From Dendrocalamus latiflorus (lineage: Eukaryota > Streptophyta > Magnoliopsida > Poales > Poaceae), in the NCBI GenBank assembly GCA_017311315.1, contig CM029622.1, positions 11,149,295 through 11,213,294 of the forward strand: a stretch of DNA of 64,000 nucleotides, written 5' to 3'. Positions 1 to 10,066 of this stretch are shown here, piece by piece; the first letter of the stretch is position 1, and each line of letters starts with the position of its first letter. Below the pieces are notes generated by a model. The model did no database searches. It saw nothing but the letters and a program-made list of their open reading frames with translations, and was not told where the DNA came from. A program made the translations under genes and the position numbers.

Positions 1-1130
1 AATGCCCAGAGCCTCGCAGGTGCGGTTTACCCGCCCTTGCTTAGCCGCCTTGACTGCGGCCTCGCGAGCCTGGTGCTCCTTAAGCGTGTACGGGCCGAGG
101 AGCGCCGCAACCGCGCGCTCTGCATCTTCTAGCCGAGCCACTGCGCAGGAGATCACGTCAGTCAGGCGGAAACCAAACGGATACAATGGCACGCGTAAAA
201 CGTGCTAGGCGACTTACAAGGAGCGGAGGGTGGAAGCAGGCGAGATACGGATGGGCTGAACCCGTCCTCGCGGGGGCCGTTCTGTCCAACATACTTCCCC
301 CGGGAGGAGAGTGGCGCCGCCCCATACATTGTGAACTCCTCGGCTAGGTCGCGCAGGCTCATTCGACGGGCGACACCGACAAGACTCTGTAGCTTTTGCG
401 TGTCGTCAATTTCCGCCTTCAGACTCGGCGTACTGTTAAACGAGATCGGCCCACCTCGGCATTGCATCCCGCTCTTGTCGGTCACGGTGTAGTAGAACCA
501 CTGCCGAGTCCAGCCAGACTCCCATTGCCTCGGCGAGGCTGGCGCGGGGAACAACGTTGCGCACGACGCCCGGAGCACGAAGTCCACACCGCCGAAGTTG
601 GACACTGCCCCGTCAACTTTTCTGGGTCGACAGCGCGCGTCGTGCAGTGTGGCGAATAAGCTCGCGCTGGGACGCCACCCCTCTGTCCGCATCGCCCACG
701 TGAAGACAGCTAGGCGGAGTATTGCGTGAGGCGTCAATTGGGCTAGCTCCAACTTGTAGGCCCGCAGGACTTCGCCCACGAACAACGTGGAGGGCATTCG
801 AAGGCCGGCGTCGAAGAACGCGACAAAAACAATCGCCTCCATTGCCCGGGGCTTCGGCTCCGTCTCGTCCCGACGGGGTAGGCGAGCCCCATCGCGATCC
901 ACGATCTTCCTCTCATCCACGAGTCGCTGCAGCGTCCCTTCGGTCACGCGGCTCTTCCCCAACACACGGGAACAGCAGCCTCCCGAGTGCTCCATGGCGT
1001 CCCACCACTTGTTGGCGCGCGAGCTCCCCCGCGGCACCAGCTCGTACTCTCTGGAAGGATGGGACACCTCGCCCTGGCTAGGCAAGGAGCCGCTGCGGGG
1101 ATGGTAGGTGGCGTCGTCATGGCTAGCCAT
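1..1130 (-). CDS. Tat antisense ORF (putative 'gypsy type transposon' domain), partial, two exons visible
   Basis: Exon 1 is complement(218..1130), starting at the ATG whose first residues are MASHDDATYH. Exon 2 is complement(1..140) and runs off the window. The 77-bp intron has donor GTAAGT (212-217) and acceptor CTGCGCAG (ending at 141), phase 1. Across the junction the frame continues as LARLEDAER..., which aligns with exon 2 of the antisense gene at 56233-58847. The intron sits at the same place and phase in both. The core contains VFVAFFDAGLRMP, LELAQLTPHAILRLAVFTWA and SLRDLAEEFTMYG, resembling the plant 'putative gypsy type transposon' family (PF04195). Function is unknown. Roughly half of residues match the copy near 56 kb, yet exon 1 is fully open, which suggests past selection. 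An upstream in-frame ATG at 1172 would add 14 residues. Confidence 0.72.
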
Positions 1131-1260
1131 CGCTCTTCGCGACCAGGGAGAAAGAAGCAGGGTAAGGAGCAACTGGCGTTACAATTAGCACGGGCGGAAG
1201 CAAAGCGGCAGATCAAAAATAAAAAAAGCAAGAAAGGGTGCCTCCACCTCAACACTGGCA

Positions 1261-1271
1261 CCTTATAAAGG
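1261..1271 (-). promoter_or_regulatory. TATA-like box upstream of the Tat antisense ORF
   Basis: The minus strand reads CCTTTATAAGG about 130 bp upstream of the ATG at 1130, a plausible TATA element for the antisense gene. No transcription start is known. The distance is reasonable for a plant 5' leader of about 100 nt. Confidence 0.4.
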
Positions 1272-1837
1272 CCGCTCGCCTCTCATGTGGCTCGAAGCGC
1301 AGACAGATCAAACTCGCAGCGATTCGGCTGCCCACGATTTGGAAAGAAGAACCGCCGGGGCTTAGAGGGCCGTGCCCGGTAGGTGACCAAGCAGCGCACA
1401 ACGCCTCCACGCCTTCAACATGCGTCCAACTTCCCTGGGAAGAGGCGAACGGCCGCGGTCACGCAACCGCTCACATCCCACGCCGCACCAGTCGTGAGGC
1501 GCCGCGTGTCCCACCCGCAGAATGGCAGACTGCACGACGCGACAGCCTGACTTCTGCCAGGCCAGGCGTCGGCGTGATTCCAGCCGCCATTAAAAGTGCA
1601 CTACCAGACTGCAAGGTCACAACAGCTCCGAAGCGCAACAATATCGGCGCCAAGCTCCAATCTTAGCACCGGGACGGAGCGCGCGCGTGTCTGCTTCAAC
1701 AAGGCACCTTCCATCCCAGACCTCGGGCTCCCCAACCACAAGCTTGGACAAATTCACAGGCCGCAGGGGACGGAGGGGGCCAAAGGACTCGGCGACATGG
1801 CTTCGGCCCTGTGAAGCCCTTCACCATGAGAGGCTCC

Positions 1838-2070
1838 TGTCGTAGGGGTGGCCCCCACCTAAGCCCAGCAGGCCTGTTAGGAGGTTATAAGAACCAGAGT
1901 AACATGTGTAATGACATAAGTGCCCCTAATGGGGAGGTATGGGTGTAAGGGCATAACTGTAAAAGCATACTCCATGTGAATATATATATCAGGATGAGGG
2001 GGAGGATGAGGCAGAACACTCCCACCTCTCCACTACCATCTCTCTCTCTGTTTGGTCTGTAACCACAACA
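1838..2070 (+). repeat. 3' LTR of the left Tat element (233 bp)
   Basis: Begins TGTCGTAGGGGTGG and ends CTGTAACCACAACA, with standard TG...CA termini. A TATA-like run (atatatatatc) is near 1979-1990. It is preceded by a purine-rich stretch (ATGAGAGGCTCC) that may act as the polypurine tract. It is clearly diverged from, but alignable to, the 247-bp LTRs at 51837 and 62769. Confidence 0.8.
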
Positions 2071-2249
2071 GTGGCATATATTAAAAATTTTTGGACGACT
2101 GTGTGGACGCCATCTCTCTTCTAAGAAAAAACTAACTATAGTGAGGTATAGGCCTAAACAAAGTTCTATGAAGCAAATAACACAAACCAGTGTATCAAGT
2201 TCATTGAACCGGATACACTGGAGTGTGTCACTTACTTCATGCCCTTTGA

Positions 2250-2700
2250 CAAAGTTCTAAAGATTGACAAATGACAGTCATCGTAAAACTTTAGCCAACT
2301 ATTCAGACAAAGCATATATCACAAAGTTCTAAAGATTGACAAATGACAGTATTAGTAAAACTTTAGCCAACTATTCAGACAGAGCATATATCACAATGTT
2401 CTAAAGATTGACAAATGACAGTAATAGTAAAAATTTAGCCAACTATTCAGATAATAAAACTTTAGCCAACTATTTAGATAGAGCATATATCACAAAGTTC
2501 TAAAGATTGACAAATGACAGTAATAGTAAAAATTTAGCCAACTATTCAGACAGAGCATATATCACAGAGTTCTAAAGATTGACAAATGACAGTAATAGTA
2601 AAACTTTAGCCAATTATTCAAACAGAGCATATATCACAAAGTTCTAAAGATTGACAAATGACAATAATAGTAAAAATTTAGCCATCAAGAAATGCATATA
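2250..2700. repeat. Tandem repeat, about 72-bp unit, six copies
   Basis: The segment TTCTAAAGATTGACAAATGAC recurs six times at about 70-74 bp spacing (one interval near 97 bp has an extra partial unit). Each is followed by GTAAAAxTTTAGCCAACTATTCAGACAGAGCATATATC-type sequence. The array lies in the noncoding CACTA flank between the Tat insertion and a GC-rich segment. The preceding 2071-2250 holds no recognisable gene. Confidence 0.85.
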
Positions 2701-2724
2701 TCATAAAGTACTATTGAGATAGAG

Positions 2725-2997
2725 GCAAACAGTGTCGAGAAGGAGCGGCGGCGGTGTGAGGGAGGGAGCGGCTGGCGTCGGGAGAGGTGGCGTCGGGAGG
2801 GAGTGGCTGGCGTTGGGAGAGGTGGTGTCGGGAGGGAGCGGTCGGCATCGGGAGAGGCGGCGTCAGGAGTGGCGGCGTTGGGAGAGGTGGCGTGCGAGGA
2901 AGCAGTACTCAGATCTAGCAAAACCTAGCAGTGGCGGCGTCGCGCGCGAAGGAGCAGTCAGATCTAGTAAAACCTAGCAGTGGCGCCGTGCGAGCGG
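2725..2997. repeat. G-rich minisatellite (GGGAGAGGTGGCGTC-type units)
   Basis: Irregular repetition of GGGAGAGGTGGCGTCGGGAG and GGGAGGGAGCGGC over about 180 bp. This is followed by a duplicated CAGATCTAGxAAAACCTAGCAGTGGCG segment (2911-2982). It lies next to a subterminal repeat array and may be part of a CACTA promoter region. Short open frames here reflect the repeats and are not genes. Confidence 0.6.
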
Positions 2998-3230
2998 AAC
3001 CTATATATAGGGAACCTATCATAGACGATTCCATAAAATAACTGTCTGTGATAGTTATATCACAGATGGTTCTATTTATAGAAACGTCTGTGTTATTTCG
3101 AGTATCACAGATGATTATATTTATAAAACCGTCTATGATATAACGAGTATCACAGACGGTTATATTTATAGAACCGTCTGTGATGTATCATCATAGACAG
3201 TTTCTTTTTATAAACCGCTTGTGATAGTTC
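2998..3230. repeat. CACTA subterminal repeat array
   Basis: Alternating direct and inverted copies of ATCACAGACGGTTxTATxTATAGAACCGTCTGTGAT form four to five imperfect hairpins of about 50 bp. Such arrays bind transposase in En/Spm elements. The array is followed by a decayed version of the GGCTAGCCTCAGGAAATGC motif seen inside the other ends. 3231-3432 is noncoding. Confidence 0.75.
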
Positions 3231-3680
3231 TCTGCAACTAGAAATCATAAATGCTGGCCATGCAATGTGAAAATGCAAGCATGCATGCATAATCATAAAT
3301 ATAACTATTTCTTAGTTCCTAAGTCATTTACAATTACAATGTAATATAGTTCCATAATTACATGCTGAGTTCCCTAATTATGATTACATTGCAATAATTT
3401 CCAAATAGGTGCTGGCTTTGTGGGATCATTTATTACACCTGGCTATTTCCTTTTAAATAGAGCCCTTCACGATGATCCACACGCATATAGCTTGCTTCAT
3501 CACCTTGTTCTTCCTCGAACCTGATGCCGTCTCCGAATGGAGGTAACTCATCAAATTGATTGTACTCTTCCTCATCCACAACATTCTCAACTCCGACAAT
3601 CCTTCCTTTTCCCTGAAGAACTACATGGTGCTTCGTATTTGCCGAGTCGGTTACATAAAATACTTGAGCAACTTGCCTCG

Positions 3681-4627
3681 TGATGAGGACATCCTTTCCA
3701 TGCATACAACCATGCCAACTCCATATCAAACTGAAACTATGATACAAGGACCAATGACTAGAGCGCGAGCACGTCAACTTAACCATCAGGTGAATGCGTT
3801 CCTAAGTTTGCATACAAATGTTTCAAAGAATGGAATACTACTTAATTCTTGTGATGATTTAATTGTCCTTAGGAACCATGGGGAAGAACCACATGAGCTC
3901 AAGTATAGAAGTGGAACCGTCAATCGCAAACCAAGTCCTGTTCACGAGTTTGACTCGGATTCGGCCTTGTTGACAGCGCCTACTTCAAACGGCCGTAACT
4001 TTTGATCCAGAAGGTTTCTCGGGGCCCATGAGTACTCATTGGAAAGATCTTGAAGTCTACTTTCAGATGGATCCGGCCTCACCTCCAAATTCCATCTGAG
4101 TCGACCAGAAACTGCAAAACAATTCACGTCGCTTTTCCAGTCCGAGTCAAAGTGGGCCTTGGGCCTTGTAATTCGAGTCCTATTTGGCTTCCTTGTGTTT
4201 TGGCCGACCCTCCACCTTCCGTGACCCTTAAATAGGCAGCCGCACCCTCTTCTAGGGTTTGGGTTTTGTTTAGACTAAGTTAGCTTTTGCTGCTTTGCCT
4301 TGTACTCGCGCGTGTCGGCTAGACCGCCCGAATACTTGTCTTCGGAACCCCACCGTTTTCCTGTTTCAGATTGAATCTTACATCGTTATTTGCAATTGAG
4401 TTGCTGTTCATCTTGTTCTTGCTTGTTCTTCGATTGCTTGCAGGAACGAGAACCCTCGTGGTTAGGTTGATCGTGCGCCGACAAGGTCACGAACAATCTC
4501 TGGAGTTGGTGTATCGATCGCTAAGGCGCAACGTCCTTGGATGGTTGTAGTCGGGTCGTCAACGTCACCTCCTTCCCCAATCGAATCTACCACTCTCATC
4601 GAAAGATCGGGACCCCTAGTCCTATCA
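3681..4627 (+). repeat. LTR, left arm of the palindrome (947 bp)
   Basis: Begins TGATGAGGACATCC and ends CCCTAGTCCTATCA, immediately followed by GT and TGGTATCAGAGC. Contains a TATA-like CCTTAAATAGG near 4227-4237. It aligns along its length with the 942-bp LTRs of the element at 18106-23971 but is well diverged. Confidence 0.8.
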
Positions 4628-4629
4628 GT

Positions 4630-4641
4630 TGGTATCAGAGC
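4630..4641 (+). other. Primer-binding site (tRNA-iMet type), left arm
   Basis: TGGTATCAGAGC, complementary to the 3' end of initiator methionine tRNA, lies 2 bp after the LTR. The mirror copy is complement(5871..5882). Confidence 0.85.
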
Positions 4642-5884
4642 TCAAGGTTGATCGGTGAGAGATCTTATCTAGTCTTTGCAATTTTTACCTACAGTCCAGA
4701 AAACCAAAAAAAAAAAAAATAGCAGATCAGATCTATTCCCCAAAATCCGAAACAATTTGAGCCTTTATCTATTGCTGCATAGTCTTTGTTTGTTGAGTCT
4801 TCGGTTGCATCGTCGTGTCCTTTGCTGGTCTTAGTGTCTAGTTCCTTTAGAGTTTCGAGTTCTGTTCACGTTTTGGACTCACCGTTGCAGTTAGATCCGA
4901 ACTGTCATAGGAGGGTAAAAAAAAAAAAAAAAAAAAAAAGAGAGGAGGGCTCGGTTGCTGCCCTAATTGGTCTTGGAGTAGGACTCGGTTTCTGCCCTAA
5001 TTGGACTTGGAGTAGGACTCGGTTTCTGCCCTAATTGGTCTTGGAGTAGGACTCGGTTTCTGCCCTAATTGGTATTGGAGTAGGGCACGAATTCGGATTC
5101 AACTGCATCGTGTGTGAAAAAAAAAAGAGAAAAGAAGGAACAGGCAGCCGCATCTAGAAGAGCCGCGGCATAAAAAAAAAAAAAAAAAAAAAGAGGAGAG
5201 AGAAACAGCTAACTTTTGCATACGACCTCCGATTGAGGCGATTCTTGATCCGTTGGAAAGGAAATCGGAAGATCAAGAATCGCCTCAATCGGAGGTCGTA
5301 TGCAAAAGTTAGCTGTTTCTCTCTCCTCTTTTTTTTTTTTTTTTTTTTTTATGCCGCGGCTCTTCTAGATGCGGCTGCCTGTTCCTTCTTTTCTCTTTTT
5401 TTTTTCACACACGATGCAGTTGAATCCGAATTCGTGCCCTACTCCAATACCAATTAGGGCAGAAACCGAGTCCTACTCCAAGACCAATTAGGGCAGAAAC
5501 CGAGTCCTACTCCAAGTCCAATTAGGGCAGAAACCGAGTCCTACTCCAAGACCAATTAGGGCAGCAACCGAGCCCTCCTCTCTTTTTTTTTTTTTTACCC
5601 TCCTATGACAGTTCGGATCTAACTGCAACGGTGAGTCCAAAACGTGAACAGAACTCGAAACTCTAAAGGAACTAGACACTAAGACCAGCAAAGGACACGA
5701 CGATGCAACCGAAGACTCAACAAACAAAGACTATGCAGCAATAGATAAAGGCTCAAATTGTTTCGGATTTTGGGGAATAGATCTGATCTGCTATTTTTTT
5801 TTTTTTGGTTTTCTGGACTGTAGGTAAAAATTGCAAAGACTAGATAAGATCTCTCACCGATCAACCTTGAGCTCTGATACCAAC

Positions 5885-6680
5885 TGATAGGACTAGGGGT
5901 CCCGATCTTTCGATGAGAGTGGTAGATTCGATTGGGGAAGGAGGTGACGTTGACGACCCGACTACAACCATCCAAGGACGTTGCGCCTTAGCGATCGATA
6001 CACCAACTCCAGAGATTGTTCGTGACCTTGTCGGCGCACGATCAACCTAACCACGAGGGTTCTCGTTCCTGCAAGCAATCGAAGAACAAGCAAGAACAAG
6101 ATGAACAGCAACTCAATTGCAAATAACGATGTAAGATTCAATCTGAAACAGGAAAACGGTGGGGTTCCGAAGACAAGTATTCGGGCGGTCTAGCCGACAC
6201 GCGCGAGTACAAGGCAAAGCAGCAAAAGCTAACTTAGTCTAAACAAAACCCAAACCCTAGAAGAGGGTGCGGCTGCCTATTTAAGGGTCACGGAAGGTGG
6301 AGGGTCGGCCAAAACACAAGGAAGCCAAATAGGACTCGAATTACAAGGCCCAAGGCCCACTTTGACTCGGACTGGAAAAGCGACGTGAATTGTTTTGCAG
6401 TTTCTGGTCGACTCAGATGGAATTTGGAGGTGAGGCCGGATCCATCTGAAAGTAGACTTCAAGATCTTTCCAATGAGTACTCATGGGCCCCGAGAAACCT
6501 TCTGGATCAAAAGTTACGGCCGTTTGAAGTAGGCGCTGTCAACAAGGCCGAATCCGAGTCAAACTCGTGAACAGGACTTGGTTTGCGATTGACGGTTCCA
6601 CTTCTATACTTGAGCTCATGTGGTTCTTCCCCATGGTTCCTAAGGACAATTAAATCATCACAAGAATTAAGTAGTATTCC
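5885..6680 (-). repeat. LTR, right arm of the palindrome (truncated)
   Basis: Reverse complement of 3832-4627. The first ~150 bp of the LTR (the part at 3681-3831 in the left arm) are absent. At 6681 the sequence returns to CACTA transposase coding sequence (complement of GATGAACCATTCGTA). Confidence 0.8.
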
Positions 6681-9656
6681 AAGTACGAATGGTTCATCTT
6701 CGTATCCTACACATTTGAGGTCCACGGTAGTGACGCCATACTTGTCGACCTTTACACCCCATGGGAGTTGGACCCAACGGCACTGAAATAGAGGAATCTT
6801 GAAAATCACGTAGTCAAGCTCCCAAATCTCCTCTACAAGCCTGTAGTACAAGCTTGGGCCAGTGGTACTGACTTGCGCATCATAGGTATCTATGCGGACA
6901 CCTGAGTTCTGCACTGTGCTCTTTCTATCCTGATCTGTTGTATAAAAAGTGTAGCCATTAATGTCGTATCCTTGCCATGTCACAATTGTAAATTTTGGCC
7001 CTTTTGCCAACCATTGTAGTGTATTACTTGACGACCTCCTAGTCAATTGCGCTTTCAACCATTCGTTGAACTAACGGTTGTGTTGTCTCATGATCCAAAC
7101 TTCTGACTGGCCTGCATTCTCTTGACGTAACATGTCCTTGTGCTCTTCAATATATGGGGTCACTTCAGTCATGTGTTGTAAAACTGTGAAATGGGCTTGA
7201 GCATACGTATTTTGATCCGGAGTTATTGCTTTCCTTCCGATAGTCACGATACCCTCTAACCTTCCCTTGTGACGAGATAGAGGTACACCTATCGGCTCGA
7301 CCTGAGCCATGTAGCGGTGCAGAATTCAATGACCTCTTTTGTTGTATAACCTTCGATGATGCTACCCGCCGGTCGAGATCGATTGTGTACATATGACTTG
7401 AGAATTCCCATGTACCTCTCGAAAGGGTACATATGACGTAGACACACAGGGCCGCATATTTTTATCTCTTTCACAACGTGGACAATGAGATGAACCATGA
7501 TATCAAAAAAATGATGGAGGAAAATACATCTCTAGATGACATAGAGTTGTCACCACCTCAGTTTGCAGAACATCTAGTCCATCGGGATCAATGACCTTCT
7601 GAGCAATTGCGTTAAAGAAATAACATAGCCTTATGATTGTCACTCGAACCTTGTTCGGCAAAATACTTCTAATTATAACAGGTAGCATTTGTGTCATTAG
7701 CACATGACAGTCATGAGACTTCATGCCAATTAATTTCAAATGTTCCATGGAAACAAGTTTCTTCATGCTGGTGGAGTGACCGGATGGAACTTTCACACCA
7801 TATAAGGACTGGCACAGTTAAGTTCTCTCGGATTTAGACAGAGTGTAACAAGCTGGGGGAGGTACGTCTGGCCATTATCGGTCTCTATCGGTGCTAACTC
7901 GGTCCTGATGTTCATAGCGACCAAGTCACGCCTTGCGTTGACACTATCCTTTGTTTTATCAGGAATGTTCAGTAAGAGACCAATCAAACTGTCACATATA
8001 TTTTTCTCTACGTGCATGACATCGATGCAATTGCGAACTTCTAAGTGCTCCCAATAAGGCTAGTCCTAAAATATTGACCTCTTTTTCCACATGTTCTTCC
8101 TCAATTTACGTCCTTTTCCAAGCACAACGTTGATATCCTTGACCATATCATACACATCTTTCCCGCTAAAAGGCCTTGGTACTAAGTCATCCTCTTTTTT
8201 CCTGTCAAATTGTTTCTTCATCTTGCGGTATGGGTGATACTTTAGAAGGAACCTACGGTGACGCATGTACACAGTTTTGCGTGAGTTGTTTAGCCACACA
8301 CTCTCGGTATAATCTAAGTAGTGCGGACATGCTTTGGATCTTTTTGTACTCAACCCTGACAGGTTACCAAGGGCAGGAAAATCATTAATGGTGCAGAACA
8401 ACATGGCGTGTAGAGTGAAGTTCTCTCGTTTGTCCGCATCCCATACATGTACCCCTTCGTTCTACAGTATTGCAAGATCTTCCACCAATGGTGCTAGGAA
8501 CACATCAATATCGTTCCCAAGTTGCTTCGGCCCTTGGATAAGTAATGACATCAAAATATACTTGTACTTCATACACAGCCAAGAAGGAAGGTTGTACATG
8601 CACAAAGTCACGGACCAGGTGCTATGTCGGCTGCTCATATTATCAAAAGGATTCATTCCATCTGTACTCAACCCAAACCTTATATTTCTCTGTTCCACAC
8701 CGAAATCTACAAACATCCTATCGATGTTCCTCCACTGGGCAGAATCAGCCACGTGTCTTATCATTCCGTCTTTCTTACGCTGCTCCCAGTGCCAACGCAT
8801 CAATCTTGCATCTTTGCGGTTTGCAAATAAACGCTTCAAACAAGGAATTATAGAAAGATACCACAACACCTTAGCAGGAGGTCCTTGCTTCACCTCGATG
8901 CCCTTCCCATCATCAGAGTCATTTTTACGCTTGTATCGGGATGCTTTGCACACCGGACAAACATGTAAGCTAGCGTACTTTTTACGGTATATGATACAAT
9001 CATTCGGACATGCATGTATTCTTTATACTTCCATTCCCAATGGACATAATTTTTTTGGCTTGGTAGGTGGTTCTCCGTAACACATTTTCATTTGGAAGCA
9101 TGTCCGCTAGGAGACCTAACAATGCCGTAAAACTCTTGTCGGACCAACCATTGCTTGCCTTCAATTTCAACAGTTCTAGAACTGATGACAACCTCGTGTA
9201 TTGTGGCTTGCGGCCCGAGAACAAAGGTTTCTCCGAGTCCTACATCAAGCCCTCGAATTTACTAAACTCTCTCTCACTATAGTTCCCTTCTGTATCACGT
9301 AACATCTGATCCAGATTGTCATCCTGCGACCTATCCTCATGATCAAAAGCACAGTCTACAACCGGCATATCGTTGTCTCCCTCGACTATGTCATAACTAC
9401 CATCTTGTGTACTCTTCTCTTCATCGTGACTGGTTCAACATTTGAACCCTTTTCTGAAACCCCTTTGAATCAAGTGAGTTTCGATCTACACTGAGTTACT
9501 AAACATCTTGAGATTATCACAATCAATGCATGGACAGTACATATATTTCATCCCCTTCTTCAACATATCCAGCTCGGCCGCTCTTCTAAAAGTAGACACG
9601 CCATTAATGTGCTCTTTACTCACACGGTTCTCAATGTACATCCAGCTTCGGTCCAT

Positions 9657-10066
9657 CTACGCTACACAAGTAACAAATGGGTGTCAAAAATGATTATTAG
9701 CGTTACTACATAGCAAATTAGACTAGATATATATATACTTACACGTACATGACATGCATCTATATATATTACGTAGGTATAGCTAGCTAGCCACGTATTC
9801 ATGACATAATAATGTTAAGTAAGAATATATTCAAGCTAGTGAACTACGTACCAGTACTTACCCATCCTGAAATTGAGCAAACTAACATTATCTTTCTAAA
9901 CCTAGTTAGCTAGCTAGATCTAAATTAAACAAAAACCTATCTCTATCGTCTCTTTCAATTACAAAAACATGTATACATATAAGTTATTAAAAGTAATTGA
10001 GTACTAACCTCTGATCACTAAGAAGACGGCGATATGTTTTCCCCGCGAACTCCCTAAAGCTGGCCT
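9657..10066. other. CACTA 5' noncoding region
   Basis: AT-rich sequence upstream of the transposase start, with scattered TATATATA and GCTAGCTAG runs and no coding potential. It is interrupted by the copia solo LTR and continues at 12114-12194, where the subterminal array begins. Confidence 0.45.

Larger units (their letters stand above)
1..2070 (+). mobile_element. Tat-lineage Ty3 LTR retrotransposon, 3' part
   Basis: The window opens inside an LTR retrotransposon in plus orientation. Its 3' LTR is at 1838-2070. The internal part holds an antisense gene on the minus strand just upstream of that LTR. The region next to the LTR (about 1730-1837) is recognisably the reverse complement of the region next to the LTR at 51837-52083, and the LTRs share their ends (TGTCGTAGGG...CCACAACA). 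Both are therefore related elements in opposite orientation. An antisense ORF between pol and the 3' LTR is a known trait of Tat elements (for example gene23 of maize Grande). The gag-pol part lies outside the window. The 5 bp after the LTR are GTGGC; the matching duplication is off-window. Confidence 0.8.
3681..6680. mobile_element. CRM-like Ty3 retroelement fragment in head-to-head palindrome
   Basis: The left arm starts with a full LTR-like unit (3681-4627, TGATGAGGACATCC...CCTATCA) followed by a tRNA-iMet primer-binding site (4630-4641) and about 600 bp of leader. The right arm is the inverted copy, with its LTR truncated at 6680 and missing the first ~150 bp. The LTR start and the encoded DED...GPMTRARARQLN peptide match the element at 18106-23971, so it is the same CRM-like family. 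No target duplication can be matched because one LTR end is missing. The element interrupts the DUF4216 part of the CACTA transposase. Confidence 0.8.
3832..6680. repeat. Inverted repeat, 1.4-kb arms, 20-bp spacer
   Basis: The left arm is 3832-5250, the spacer is 5251-5270 (CGTTGGAAAGGAAATCGGAA), and the right arm is 5271-6680. In every stretch I compared, the arms are reverse complements apart from homopolymer length (for example about 22 A at 4918 against about 14 T at 5583). The net length difference is about 9 nt. Such a structure would fold into a very long hairpin as DNA or RNA. Confidence 0.92.
3433..9656 (-). pseudogene. CACTA TNP2-like transposase, decayed and interrupted
   Basis: Reads right to left. 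An ATG at 9656 opens a Transpos_assoc-like N-terminus (MDRSWMYIENR..., CPCIDC). A Transposase_21/TNP2 core follows over about 9220-8060, with matches such as NIRFGLSTDGMNPFDNMSS and GHSTSMKKLVSMEHL downstream. Next come a DUF4218-like part (about 7800-7300, VHLIVHVVKEIKICGPVCLR, MYPFERYMGILK) and a DUF4216-like part (7058-6681, TIVTWQGYDINGYTFYT). The DUF4216 region is cut by the insertion at 3681-6680 and resumes at 3680-3433 (QVAQVFYVTDSANTKHHVV). Several in-frame stops and frameshifts are visible, for example stops near 9485 and 9445. It would have been the cut-and-paste transposase acting on the CACTA ends and cannot be functional here. Confidence 0.85.

Noticed and set aside
5233..5457. 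Frames across the palindrome centre
   Set aside because: They are retroelement leader sequence and poly-A/T runs, and the mirrored frames on both strands are a consequence of the inverted repeat.
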